DNA of 32,447 bases from Deltaproteobacteria bacterium (lineage in GTDB: Bacteria; Myxococcota_A; Polyangia; Polyangiales; Polyangiaceae): contig VGRJ01000045.1 of the NCBI GenBank assembly GCA_016875405.1, forward strand, positions 1 through 32,447. Direction: 5' to 3'. A program made the translations under genes and the position numbers. The notes under the pieces were generated by a model, which was not told where the DNA came from, did not search any database, and saw nothing but the letters and a program-made list of their open reading frames with translations. This document shows positions 8,024-20,125 of the stretch, piece by piece (the stretch's first letter is position 1; each line of letters begins with the position of its first letter).

Positions 8024-9304
8024 TCAGAGATCGAGCGCGCTACCGACGACGAAGTGCAAGGACTCAGGCTCGCCTCCCTCATCGAACGGACGCGTCCCCG
8101 CCGCCAGGAGCAGCTCGAAGCGATGCTCTCCGCCAAGGGTCGTTCGGAGGCCGATCCCAAACGACTGTCGGAGCGCGCCAAGCAACGCGCCGTCGAGGGC
8201 CGGGCCGAAGGCGTTCCCGAGCGCGTAGCGCTCGATGCCGTCGAGCCACATTCGAACGCGCCGCGCATGCTCGAGAGTCGCGGCGAGCGCGAACCGACCG
8301 AGGAGCCGCCGAGGCCGCACGCCTCGCATCGGAGACTGGCCGCCGAGGGTCGCGAGCTCGGTGACCGGGAGCGGGTCGCCGCGAGCGAGGAGCGGATTAA
8401 CCGTATCGAAGGTGAAGCGCACCGTCAGCACCCGGCGTCGGACGAGATCGAGACTCGCATCCATGACGACGCCGCGGCGCACGAGCGCCTGAGGGCCGCG
8501 CGAAGCACCGAGCGCATTGTCGAACCGAGGCCCTCCGGCGAGCTCGACGCGCGCCCCGAGGCGCACGCCGCTGCCGGCTGGCTCGACGACGTCGCTCTCC
8601 GATGGGAGCGCGCGAAGGCCGCGCGGGCGCGAGTCGAGGCTCCCGCGCAGACCCACGCGCGCGAACAGGTCACCGCCAAACCCGTCGGGCGCGGCTAGGC
8701 TGTCGACGAAGCCCTCGCCGCTCGCGTCGTCGAACCCAGCACGGCGTAGTCCGAGCCACCCTTCGACTCGGCGCTGTCGCCCAGGCTCGAGCCGAAGCCC
8801 GACGTGCGCCTCGGCCAAGGTGCGGGCATCGCGACGTCGCTCGACATCACGAACCCGCGGGCCGACTCCCCAGAAGAGCGGGTCGGTTCGGCGCTCGACC
8901 TCGCCATGGAGTTCGAGGGCGGGGGCTCGAGTCACCCCCGGTCGGTGCCGAGTCGAGCCCGAAACCCGATACCAGCCGACGCCGCCGGTCGCGAGGTGCA
9001 GCCGCAGCGAGTTGCCGCGGTAAAGCCAGCCGTCGCTCGTGAGGTAAAGGCCAACGCTCGGGCGGAGACCAAAGTCGATGAGCCCCGTGGGAACGAGGGC
9101 GCTCCTCCCGCGTTCACCCCACGTGAGCCATCGCCGCAATTGTTTCGGGACTCGACGCTCTTCGGCGAGCGTCACGAGCGCCCCGAGGGGCGGGCGAGCT
9201 CCGTGCTCGAGGGCCTCGGCGGCCGCCCTAGAGCGACGCTCGGACGCCTCGACAGGGCCGACGCGGAGGATGACGCTCGACGCCAGGCCCAGGCTGGCGA
9301 GCAC
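8024..9304 (-). CDS. BamA/Omp85-family outer membrane barrel protein without POTRA domains
   Basis: This 426-residue protein begins with a short hydrophobic leader (LASLGLASSVILRVGPVEAS), then goes almost at once into a 16-strand-type barrel. The features seen are the ALVPTGLIDFGLRPSVGLYL entry segment, PLFWGVGPRVRD, and the conserved GGQSPMRG motif (about 321-328; compare the (V/I)RG(F/Y) loop-6 motif of Omp85 proteins) followed by alternating strands to the C-terminus. POTRA repeats are absent, as in the small Omp85 group that lacks N-terminal domains. Likely location is the outer membrane; function in that group is unsettled. The start is a GTG at 9304; no ATG is available upstream in frame before a stop near 9414, so the signal peptide boundary is uncertain. 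It lies 111 bases after the kinase-ATPase gene. Confidence 0.82.
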   Translation of the reverse strand: MLASLGLASSVILRVGPVEASERRSRAAAEALEHGARPPLGALVTLAEERRVPKQLRRWLTWGERGRSALVPTGLIDFGLRPSVGLYLTSDGWLYRGNSLRLHLATGGVGWYRVSGSTRHRPGVTRAPALELHGEVERRTDPLFWGVGPRVRDVERRRDARTLAEAHVGLRLEPGRQRRVEGWLGLRRAGFDDASGEGFVDSLAAPDGFGGDLFARVGLRGSLDSRPRGLRALPSESDVVEPAGSGVRLGARVELAGGPRFDNALGASRGPQALVRRGVVMDASLDLVRRRVLTVRFTFDTVNPLLARGDPLPVTELATLGGQSPMRGVRPRRLLGRFALAATLEHARRVRMWLDGIERYALGNAFGPALDGALLGALRQSFGIGLRTTLGGEHRFELLLAAGTRPFDEGGEPESLHFVVGSALDL

Positions 9305-9415
9305 GCGTGAGAGCCACCGCGGAGACGTAAGCCCGCGCGTGGCATCCTCGCTCGCGCACGGCGACCGCGGAGAGGAGGCCGGAGCGTCGTGTCCGCCTCG
9401 AGACGGCGCGCGCGC

Positions 9416-12400
9416 TCAGGGACGCGGCGTGTGACCGAGCGACCTCAGCCACTGCTTCACACGCGCGCCAGCGGCCTCGGGCCAATCGAGCGTGTCGAAG
9501 TGACGGAGGAGCTGCGGCGTGTGATCTCCGCTCTGGTTCGCGTCTCGGAAAGCTCGGCGCGCGGCGTCGATCTCGCGCACCACATCGACCCATCGACCCT
9601 CGAGCGCGCCCATCCAGGCGAGCGTCAAATGGCGGTGCTGCTTCGGCTCCGCGTCGGCGAGCGCGACGGCCTCGCAACGGATGAGGGCATCGCGCGCAGC
9701 CGTCGGATCCTTCCGGTAGAGCGCGACCTGGGCGAGGAGGAGATAGGACTCCACCTTTCCCCAAGGATCGTTGAGTTTTGCATAGAGACCGCCCGCCGCA
9801 CGCGCGTGGACGTCGGCGGTGTTGGGGTGCCCCCCGTCGAGCGCGTTCATGGCGAGCAAGCGCTCGCACCCCGCCTCGCCACGCGGATTCTCGATGAGCC
9901 GAAACGCCTTCAGCGTCGCGGTCGCGCGCTCGTGGCAACGGATGAAGTTGCCCTCGCGATGGTCCGCGTGCGCGAGCGCGAGATCGCACTGCGCGACGCC
10001 GAGCCGGTACCCGATACGCTCGAGATCGGCGTGGGCGACTTGAAGCACCTCGCGCGCCCGCGCGGGTGAGCCGCCCGACTGCTCGATGAAGCCCTGAAGG
10101 ATGAGGCACTGCGAGCGCCCGAGCATGTCGCCGACTTGCAAGAACTTACCGGCGGCCTGGTGGAGAGCCTCGAGCGCCGTGGCGTGCTCGCCGAGGAGGT
10201 AGTCGATCTCGCCGATCAAGACCTCACACTGGGCCTGCCCGGCAAAATGATCGTTCTTCTTGAAGAGGGCATGCGCGCGAGCGACGAGGCGCCGCGCGTA
10301 GCTCGATGCCCCGAGATCCGAGGTGATGTGGCCCAGCAGGCGCGTCGCGTGGGCCTCGTTGATCTCGTCGCCGTAGTCTTTGAACGTGCGTCGCGAGACC
10401 TCGGCCTCGCGGCGCGCGTCTTCGAGAGCGCCCGAGTGGCGACTCGCCTCGGCACGCCAACGAAGGTGATGCGCGAGGTGGACGTCGGAGAGTTTGTCGT
10501 CGAGGAGCGACAGGTCGCGGAGCGTGGCGCTCGGATCACGCACCTGACTCCATGAACCCGCGACGTAGCCGTGGAGGAGCGTCGCGGCCTGCTCGAGCTC
10601 ACCGGCGCGATCGAGGTTCGTGACGCGGTGCCGTACGATGCGTCCGCTCGAAGCTGCGGGATGCAGGGCGAGCGCGTTCGACGCGAGCAAGAAGACGCGG
10701 CGCGCCTCGGACCGGCCCATGAGCTCTTGCAGCAAGTACTCCTGAAGGAGCGCGTGCGGCCACTGCAGCTGATCGGTGCCGGACATTAAGAGGAGCTGCG
10801 CCCGCTTCATCGCGCTCATGGCGCGCATGGCGTCGAGGCCAAGGTCGGTGAGGAGCGCGCGCAAGACGTCGCGCCGGATGTCACCGCCGAGCGCCGACGC
10901 CGCGTAGCCCGCGGGCCGCAGATCGGGGGGCAGCGCCGCGAGTCGCTCCTCCCACAGCTCGGCCGTGGTCTGCGCGGTGTGGGACAGCGCGTCGTCGCTC
11001 GCATCGTAGGTGCCATCGCTGCGCTGGGTGAGCGCGCCGCTCATCGCCCACGAATGAAGGAGCTGGAGCGCGAAGAGCGGGTTGCCCTTGGCGCGCTTCG
11101 CGGCAGCGACGAGGGCCGTGGCGCTGAGAGGCAACGTGTCGCGGAGGAGCGCCTCGGTCTCGCGCACCTCGAGCGGCTCGATCTCCATGCGACGGCCACC
11201 GAACTCCTCGAGAAGCAGCTCGATCCGCGCGCGGGCTGTCGGGTCGTTCGCGACATCCTCGTTACGCATCGTGGCGACGAAGAGGATCGGAACGTGCTTC
11301 AGATCGCGCTTGATGCGCGCGAGCTTTGCGAACGTGTCGGCCGGCGCGCGATGGAGATCATCGAGCCAGAAGAGGAGCGGGCGGCCGACGGAGGTCTTCT
11401 CGATCGTCCTTCGAATGACGAGCCACTTGAGCTCGGGGCGATCAAGGACGAAGCGCTTCTTCGTCGGACCGAGGACGTCGGCCTCCTCTTTGACGCGGCA
11501 GAGCCACGCCGCCGCACCCGCGACCCAGGTGAGCTCCTCGTCATCGGTAGGCGGGACGCGCCACAGGTTCATGAGGACCTTCTCGACGGTCGCGCGCTTG
11601 GCCTTCTCGAGCCGGTAGTGCTGCACGAGCCCGCCGACGACACCATCGAGTGGAGCGGCGATCTTCCGGTATTTCGCTCGAAGCGGTCGCATCAGGGCCT
11701 GCTCGTGCACCTCCTGACAGAGCCACTCCGCGATGCGGCTCTTCCCGACGCCGGCCGTCCCGGAGAGGAGTACGAAGCGGTGGAGCGGCTCCGACGCATC
11801 GGCGACCTCCTTCACGGTGTCGAGGAGCTCACGGCGCTCTTCGGTCCGTGCCACCATCGGGCTCGGGCGAATGCCGAGGAGCCCCGGCGTAGCGACGCTT
11901 GGCGCGCGCGTGTCGTCGACGAGTCCCTCGGAAGTAGAGCCCACGTCGCTGATGAGGCTCGGCCCGGTCCAGCTCGAATCGGGGCGACTCGGAGGCGCGA
12001 GAGGAGGCAACGTGCCCGGCGCACCGCTCGGACGGAACTCGGCCCATGCACGGCGAGCATCGGCCGCGAAATCGAAGCGATTCCAGGGCCACTTCTCCAT
12101 CAGTCGATGGATGAAGCCCTCGACGCCGGCGGGGACTCCTGCCGGCAACTTCACGGGAGGCGGCGGCGAGTTCTTGTGGTGCTCGAGCAGCTCCTCATTG
12201 GTTCCGTCGAACGGCTCCTCACCGACGAGCAGCGTGAAGATGAGGCAGCCGAGCGGGTAGAGATCCGTCGCCGGACCGACGTGCGGCGTCGCCATGCGGA
12301 TCTGCTCGGGCGCCATCCAGCCCGGCGTGCCGGCTCCATAACGAACGGTGGGCGCGACCTCGCGGGTGCCGTCCAGCCGGTGGTCGACGAGGTCGCGTGT

Positions 12401-12970
12401 CAGCCAGGCGAGGCCTAGGTCGAGCAGGTAGGCTCGGCTACGGTCGTCGCCCAGCGAGCGATCGAGCAAGATGTTCGAGGGCTTGAGATCGCCGTGGATC
12501 ACGCCGCGGGAGTGCGCGTGACCGAGGCCGGCGAGCACCTGATCGATGGTGCTCCAGATGACCTGCCAGGGGATCGCACCCTCGGTCTTCGCTCGGTAGA
12601 TCCACTCGTGAAGCGAGCGGCCCGAGGCGACGTCCATCACGATGTAAGGGGCGCCGTCCTCGAGGACCCCGTAGTCGCGAGCGCGGACGATCGTCGGATG
12701 CGAGAGCCCCGCGAGCGCGCGCGCCTCCTCGAAGAAGAACCACGCGTCGTCCTGGCGCGCCTTCCGTCGCTCCTTTGTGTCGGCGCCACCGCCCTCCTCC
12801 GACTCTTCCGCGCCGCGCGGCATGAGCTTCAGCGCGACGCGCTCATCGAGCGCAAGGTCGCGACAGAGGTAGACGTAGCCCATGCCACCGCGGCCGAGCT
12901 CGCGTCGAACCTGGTAGCGTCCCGCCAGCACGGAGCCGACGGCGAGGGCGTTTGGCTTGGCCGAAGCCAT
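9416..12970 (-). CDS. Ser/Thr protein kinase fused to AAA ATPase and TPR region
   Basis: This 1184-residue protein joins three parts. Residues about 19-290 are a Hanks kinase with GRGGMG (26-31), Lys48, the catalytic loop HGDLKPSN (Asp161, with Gly in place of the usual Arg), DLG instead of DFG (184-186) and MAPEQ. Residues about 375-720 are a STAND-like ATPase with Walker A SGTAGVGKS (Lys410) and Walker B LLFWLDDLHRAP. The rest, to about 1180, is a helical array of TPR-like repeats (for example YARRLVARAHALFKKNDHF, QCEVLIGEIDYLLGEHATAL). The plan resembles PknK-type regulators but without a DNA-binding domain. It should be a cytoplasmic signalling scaffold; no membrane segment is seen. I chose the ATG at 12970, 18 residues before the kinase, because longer starts overlap the divergent moaD. 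It is first of a three-gene minus-strand group. Confidence 0.93.
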   Translation of the reverse strand: MASAKPNALAVGSVLAGRYQVRRELGRGGMGYVYLCRDLALDERVALKLMPRGAEESEEGGGADTKERRKARQDDAWFFFEEARALAGLSHPTIVRARDYGVLEDGAPYIVMDVASGRSLHEWIYRAKTEGAIPWQVIWSTIDQVLAGLGHAHSRGVIHGDLKPSNILLDRSLGDDRSRAYLLDLGLAWLTRDLVDHRLDGTREVAPTVRYGAGTPGWMAPEQIRMATPHVGPATDLYPLGCLIFTLLVGEEPFDGTNEELLEHHKNSPPPPVKLPAGVPAGVEGFIHRLMEKWPWNRFDFAADARRAWAEFRPSGAPGTLPPLAPPSRPDSSWTGPSLISDVGSTSEGLVDDTRAPSVATPGLLGIRPSPMVARTEERRELLDTVKEVADASEPLHRFVLLSGTAGVGKSRIAEWLCQEVHEQALMRPLRAKYRKIAAPLDGVVGGLVQHYRLEKAKRATVEKVLMNLWRVPPTDDEELTWVAGAAAWLCRVKEEADVLGPTKKRFVLDRPELKWLVIRRTIEKTSVGRPLLFWLDDLHRAPADTFAKLARIKRDLKHVPILFVATMRNEDVANDPTARARIELLLEEFGGRRMEIEPLEVRETEALLRDTLPLSATALVAAAKRAKGNPLFALQLLHSWAMSGALTQRSDGTYDASDDALSHTAQTTAELWEERLAALPPDLRPAGYAASALGGDIRRDVLRALLTDLGLDAMRAMSAMKRAQLLLMSGTDQLQWPHALLQEYLLQELMGRSEARRVFLLASNALALHPAASSGRIVRHRVTNLDRAGELEQAATLLHGYVAGSWSQVRDPSATLRDLSLLDDKLSDVHLAHHLRWRAEASRHSGALEDARREAEVSRRTFKDYGDEINEAHATRLLGHITSDLGASSYARRLVARAHALFKKNDHFAGQAQCEVLIGEIDYLLGEHATALEALHQAAGKFLQVGDMLGRSQCLILQGFIEQSGGSPARAREVLQVAHADLERIGYRLGVAQCDLALAHADHREGNFIRCHERATATLKAFRLIENPRGEAGCERLLAMNALDGGHPNTADVHARAAGGLYAKLNDPWGKVESYLLLAQVALYRKDPTAARDALIRCEAVALADAEPKQHRHLTLAWMGALEGRWVDVVREIDAARRAFRDANQSGDHTPQLLRHFDTLDWPEAAGARVKQWLRSLGHTPRP

Positions 12971-13049
12971 GGGTGCGAGCGGGAGACTATCAATGCGCGG
13001 GCAGACTGCCAGCCCCACGAGCACTGAAAACGGTGCTAGGGTCCGCGCG

Positions 13050-13301
13050 ATGTCAGGCATGGTCAAGGTGCTTGCATTCGCCGGGGCTCGTGACGTAATC
13101 GGCAACGACGAGGTCGCCTGGGCCCTCGACGACGAGACGACCGCGACCGCCTTGCTCGACGCGATCATCGCTCGCTACCCGGCGCTCGGGCCGATGCGCC
13201 GCAGCCTTCGCCTCGCGGTGAACGGCCGCTACGCCGACGACGGCGACGTCGTGCGCCACGGGGACGAGGTCGCGCTGCTGCCACCGGTGGCCGGAGGCTA
13301 A
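13050..13301 (+). CDS. moaD: Molybdopterin synthase small subunit MoaD
   Basis: This 83-residue ubiquitin-like protein ends in the diagnostic PPVAGG: the C-terminal Gly-Gly is adenylated and turned into a thiocarboxylate that donates sulfur to precursor Z during molybdopterin synthesis. Family features are VKVLAFAGARDVIG at the N-terminus and LRLAVNGRYADDGDVVRHGDEVALLPPVAGG-type strands near the end. The start may be the ATG at 13050 (preceded by AGGG) or the ATG at 13059, three codons later. It is first of the moaD-moaC-moaE operon; moaC starts 7 bases after its stop. The divergent gap to the kinase-ATPase gene is 79 bases. Confidence 0.93.
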   Translation: MSGMVKVLAFAGARDVIGNDEVAWALDDETTATALLDAIIARYPALGPMRRSLRLAVNGRYADDGDVVRHGDEVALLPPVAGG

Positions 13302-13308
13302 GCGGCCG

Positions 13309-14202
13309 ATGGAAGGGGTCTTCGCGTTCGAAGGCATGGGCGACGACCTCGACCTCGTCCCGCTCGCCGCCCGCCGCGCCCTCGACGTCGCGGGCATCAA
13401 GGTCTCGCTCGCCGGGTGGCGTGCCTTGCCGCTCGAGGTGAGGCGCAGGCTCGTCCGCGAAGGGACGAGCGCGCAGGTCGCGCCGGAGGTGGTGCGCGCG
13501 CTGGCGAGTGGTGCGACCCCTCCTCCTGCGCCGTTGGCGCCGCTCGACGAGGCGACGCTGGAGCCGTGCGACGAGGACGCGCAGCGTCTCCTCGGAGCCA
13601 AGCGCCCGCTCGCCGAACACTGGCGAGGACTCCCACCGCTCCGGCGCTTCGCGCTTCGGCACCTCGCCCGACGCGGCGACGCCGAGCGAATCGCGCGCGC
13701 TTACGACGAGCTCGTCGCGCCCGCACTCACGCACCTCGACGCCAAGGGGCAAGCCCACATGGTCGACGTGGGCGAAAAGGCTGCGGCGCATCGGGTGGCG
13801 ATCGCGACGGCCTCGGTGCGGATGTCGCCCTCGACAGCGGCGCTCGTCGCAGCGCACGGAGGCCCAAAGGGCGACGTCCTCGCGACCGCGCGGATCGCGG
13901 GGCTCCTCGCCGCGAAGCGCACCTCGGAGCTCATTCCCTTGTGTCACCCCATCGCCTTGACGCGCGTCTCCGTCGAGCTCGACGTCGACGTCGAGGCGGG
14001 GCTCGTTCGAGTCAACGCGCGAGCCGAGACTCGAGACCGAACGGGGGTCGAGATGGAGGCGTTGACCGCCGCGAGCATCGCGGCGCTGACCGTCTACGAC
14101 ATGGTGAAGGGTGTCGAGCGCGGCGCCACCATCGAGCACGTCGTGCTCACCGAGAAGTCGGGCGGCCGCAGCGGTGCTTACCGCCGCGGGGAGACCCCGT
14201 GA
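13309..14202 (+). CDS. moaC: Fusion of nitrate-reductase-associated domain with MoaC (cyclic pyranopterin monophosphate synthase)
   Basis: Residues about 139-297 are a complete MoaC, which turns the GTP-derived cyclo-dehydro intermediate made by MoaA into cyclic pyranopterin monophosphate. Motifs seen are THLDAKGQAHMVDVGEKAA, GDVLATARIAGLLAAKRT, SELIPLCHPIALTRV and TGVEMEALTAASIAALTVYD with catalytic Asp264, then KSGGRSG. Residues 1-137 are unusual for MoaC: VFAFEG, VAGIKVSLAGWRALPLEVRR and HWRGLPPLRRFALRHLAR match both halves of the 'nitrate reductase associated protein' family, normally a separate protein of about 150 residues found in nitrate-assimilating bacteria. The reading frame is continuous with no stop between the parts, and the next gene moaE overlaps its stop (GTGA at 14199). 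The fusion implies a link between cofactor synthesis and a molybdoenzyme; that is inference. Confidence 0.88.
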   Translation: MEGVFAFEGMGDDLDLVPLAARRALDVAGIKVSLAGWRALPLEVRRRLVREGTSAQVAPEVVRALASGATPPPAPLAPLDEATLEPCDEDAQRLLGAKRPLAEHWRGLPPLRRFALRHLARRGDAERIARAYDELVAPALTHLDAKGQAHMVDVGEKAAAHRVAIATASVRMSPSTAALVAAHGGPKGDVLATARIAGLLAAKRTSELIPLCHPIALTRVSVELDVDVEAGLVRVNARAETRDRTGVEMEALTAASIAALTVYDMVKGVERGATIEHVVLTEKSGGRSGAYRRGETP

Positions 14203-14648
14203 GTCGGACCGGCCTGCGTGAGACGCGCCTCGCCCTCGACGAAGCGGTTGCTCTCGTTCAAGACGACGCCGCAGGCGCCATCGCGACGTTCCTCGGTGTG
14301 GTCCGCGACCACAGCGGCGGGCGCGCCGTCACCCTGCTCGAGTATCACGCGTACCCGAGCATGGCGGAGCGCGAGCTCGCCGCGATCGCGACCGAGCTCG
14401 AAGTCGAGTTCTCTGGCGCACGCATCGCGTGCTTCCACCGGGTCGGGACGCTGCGCGTCGGGGAGGCCGCGGTCGTCTGCGCCGTGAGCTCGCCCCATCG
14501 CGACGCGGCGTTCTCGGCGTGCCGAGAGCTCATCGACCGCGTGAAGGCGCGGGTGCCGATCTGGAAGCGCGAACACGGCCCCGAAGGTCCGTACTGGGTT
14601 GGCTGGGAAGACGCGCGGACCCCCAGCAAACGCGAGTCATCCGCGTAG
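14199..14648 (+). CDS. moaE: Molybdopterin synthase catalytic subunit MoaE
   Basis: This 149-residue protein is the large subunit of molybdopterin synthase, which partners MoaD to insert two sulfurs into cyclic pyranopterin monophosphate. It has the family blocks GAIATFLGVVRDHSGGR, LEYHAYPSMAERELAAIA, HRVGTLRVGEAAVVCAVSS-type and VKARVPIWKREHGPEG, where the two lysines correspond to the active-site pair of E. coli MoaE (Lys119 and Lys126). The start is the GTG at 14199, which overlaps the moaC stop by 4 bases (GTGA), so translation is coupled. Its last 12 bases overlap the convergent peptidase M19 gene. Confidence 0.93.
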   Translation: MSRTGLRETRLALDEAVALVQDDAAGAIATFLGVVRDHSGGRAVTLLEYHAYPSMAERELAAIATELEVEFSGARIACFHRVGTLRVGEAAVVCAVSSPHRDAAFSACRELIDRVKARVPIWKREHGPEGPYWVGWEDARTPSKRESSA

Positions 14649-15739
14649 GTGCTCGACCGCGCGTAGGAAGTTGCCTGCAAGGATCTTGCGGACTCGCTCA
14701 GGCGACCATCCACGGTCGAGCATGCGCTGGACAAGGACGGGCAGCTCGAGGCAGGTCGCGATGTCGGGAGGCGCGACGATCGCCCCGTCCCAGTCGCTCC
14801 CGAGCGACGCGTGGTCCTCGCCGACGGTCCTTACGATGTGCTCGAGGTGAGCGATCACCGCGTCCGCACTGCGCCCGTCGCTGCCGCGGCCGAGGAAGCT
14901 CGCCTGGTACATGACCCCGATCGTCCCGCCCGTCTCGGCAATCGCGCGAAGCTGATCGTCGTCAAGGTTGCGCCAGTGCGGGTAGACGCCCGAGACCCCG
15001 GTGTGGGTGACGATGAGCGGGAGGCTCGGATCGTGAACGGCGACGGCGTCGAAGAAGCCCTCTCGGTTCACGTGCGCGAGGTCGACGAAGATGCGCTTCT
15101 CGTCGAGCCGCCGCACGTAATCCTTGCCGAACGTCGAGAGACCGCCGCCCCGCAGCTTGAGCGGCGAGCTCGTGACCCCGATCCGCGACGAGGTGAGGTG
15201 CACGAGCGTGATGCGGAGGACGAGATCGTCGGGGATGAGGTCGAGGGCGTCGAGGCTCTCGTCGAGGGCATTGCCACCTTGGATACCGACGAACGCGCCG
15301 TGCTGCCCTGCGGCGCGCGCTTCGCGATAGTCGCGTGCGTTCCGCACCACGCGGAAGTGCTCGGCGTTGGCGGCGAAGACCTCGCGCAGCCGGGCGATGT
15401 TGCGGACGAAGGCGTCACGCCGACCTCGAGCCGTGCGCCATGGATTCGTGGTGATGATCCAGGTCGCGCCTGTGAGCCCACCCTCGAGCGCGCGGGGGAA
15501 GTCGCACTGAGAGAGGAAGCGCGCGCCGAGCGGCCCACGGCCATGCCGCTTCGCGAGGTCGTAGCCGAAGATCCTGTGCCAGATGAACGAGTCGAGGTGC
15601 AGGTCTATCGCGTCTGATGTGGCGAGGAGCTCGGCCGCCTCTCCCGAGATGCCGTGCGCGCGTACCCAACCCGCCGGAGCCGCACGATGGTCGAGGAACT
15701 CGAGGGATGGCGACGCGACCGGGAGGCTCGAGGTTGAGG

Positions 15740-15743
<4 letters not shown>
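14637..15743 (-). CDS. Membrane dipeptidase, peptidase family M19
   Basis: This protein of about 368 residues is a zinc dipeptidase of the renal-dipeptidase family, cleaving dipeptides, including ones with a D-residue. Signs are the metal-binding HLD near residue 50, [48 protein letters not shown] and the C-terminal [10 protein letters not shown] (family GGNxLR). No signal peptide is seen, so it is probably cytoplasmic despite the family name. Three GTG codons (15770, 15755, 15743) are possible starts and no ATG; I prefer 15743 because it overlaps the carB stop as GTGA, implying coupled translation. A 15770 start would add nine residues. The stop overlaps moaE by 12 bases. Confidence 0.88.
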
Positions 15744-19108
<3,365 letters not shown>

Positions 19109-19152
19109 CGCGAGGCGAGGTAGCACTAGCGATGGCGGCTGTCAGCAGTGCG

Positions 19153-20079
19153 CTACGGCGCCGGGAGTGGGCTCTGGTCGAGCGCAGCCTTGAGGTAGTT
19201 GCGCGCGCGAAGCGTGTGGGGCCCGTCGGGCGCCTGCTCGAGGTGCCGACGGAACGCGTCCGCAGCGGGCTGAAACTGTCCGGTTCGGTAGAGCGTCATG
19301 CCGCGCGCGAGCTCAACTGGGTAGCTCGGGTCGAGCTCGGCAAGCTTCTCGGTGGTCTCCATGCGCTGAGGTGCCACGAGGCGCTCGACCGCGGTGGGAT
19401 CGGTGACGCCGCGCCCGAGCGGATCGTTGTTGATGAACGGGTGCACGACGAGGAAGCCGAGGCGCACCCGCTCCTCGTCGGCGGTGAGCGCGAGGGCCTC
19501 GCCGTTCGCACCGACGATGGCGTTCCATCGCTTCTTGAAGAGGACGCGGAGCGCGCGCTCGTCGAGCAACAGGTCCCGAGTTCCAGGCCAACACCAGCGG
19601 TTTCGAGAGAGCGCCTCGACGAAGTCGCCGGAGAGCGCGCGGAGCTCGTCGCTGAACGTCCCGGTCTTTTGCCAGGCGCGCAGCTCCTCGAGGAACCGAA
19701 CGAGCTGGTAGGCACGCAGCCGCTCGAGGCCATCGGCGTCGCTCGCGACCTTCTGTGCCGCCTCGGCAACGCGTTGCCTCGCGAGCGCGAACGGCTCGCC
19801 CTCCTCGGCCAGGGCCGCGGCGTCGTTGTAGCCGCGGAGCTCGCGCCCGAGGGCGCGCACGTCGACGTCGAGCTCTTGCCTCGTCGCCTCGCGCGCGAGG
19901 TCGTCGTCTCGCGACATGACCTTCGTCAAAGTGTCGCCGTCGACGTCGGGTTGAGGCCAGTCGAGCGGCTCGGCCGCGCGCGGCGCCGCGAGGACGATGG
20001 CGGCGCCGCCCAGCAAGAGAGCGAGCAGCGCAGCTTGCCAGCCCTCGAGGTGACGGCGGAGACCTTTCGCGGTGGACAT
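19153..20079 (-). CDS. Membrane-anchored protein with C-terminal TPR-like helices, function unknown
   Basis: I do not recognise a named family. The 308-residue product has a cytoplasmic start (MSTAKGLRRHLEGW), one membrane segment at about 15-32 (QAALLALLLGGAAIVLAA), then a mostly helical, charged region outside. The last 60 residues look like a TPR unit (ELARGMTLYRTGQFQPAADAFRRHLEQAP, RARNYLKAAL). The middle holds a Trp-rich patch (RNRWCWPGTRD). I chose the ATG at 20079 because the membrane segment follows it directly; longer starts run through the divergent PilZ gene. The gene ends 44 bases before carB on the same strand and may be co-transcribed with it, which does not by itself suggest a role in pyrimidine synthesis. 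Confidence 0.72.
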   Translation of the reverse strand: MSTAKGLRRHLEGWQAALLALLLGGAAIVLAAPRAAEPLDWPQPDVDGDTLTKVMSRDDDLAREATRQELDVDVRALGRELRGYNDAAALAEEGEPFALARQRVAEAAQKVASDADGLERLRAYQLVRFLEELRAWQKTGTFSDELRALSGDFVEALSRNRWCWPGTRDLLLDERALRVLFKKRWNAIVGANGEALALTADEERVRLGFLVVHPFINNDPLGRGVTDPTAVERLVAPQRMETTEKLAELDPSYPVELARGMTLYRTGQFQPAADAFRRHLEQAPDGPHTLRARNYLKAALDQSPLPAP

Positions 20080-20125
20080 TGGTGAGCGAGAGCCCAAGGA
20101 TAGCACCAGTCGGAGGACATCCCGA

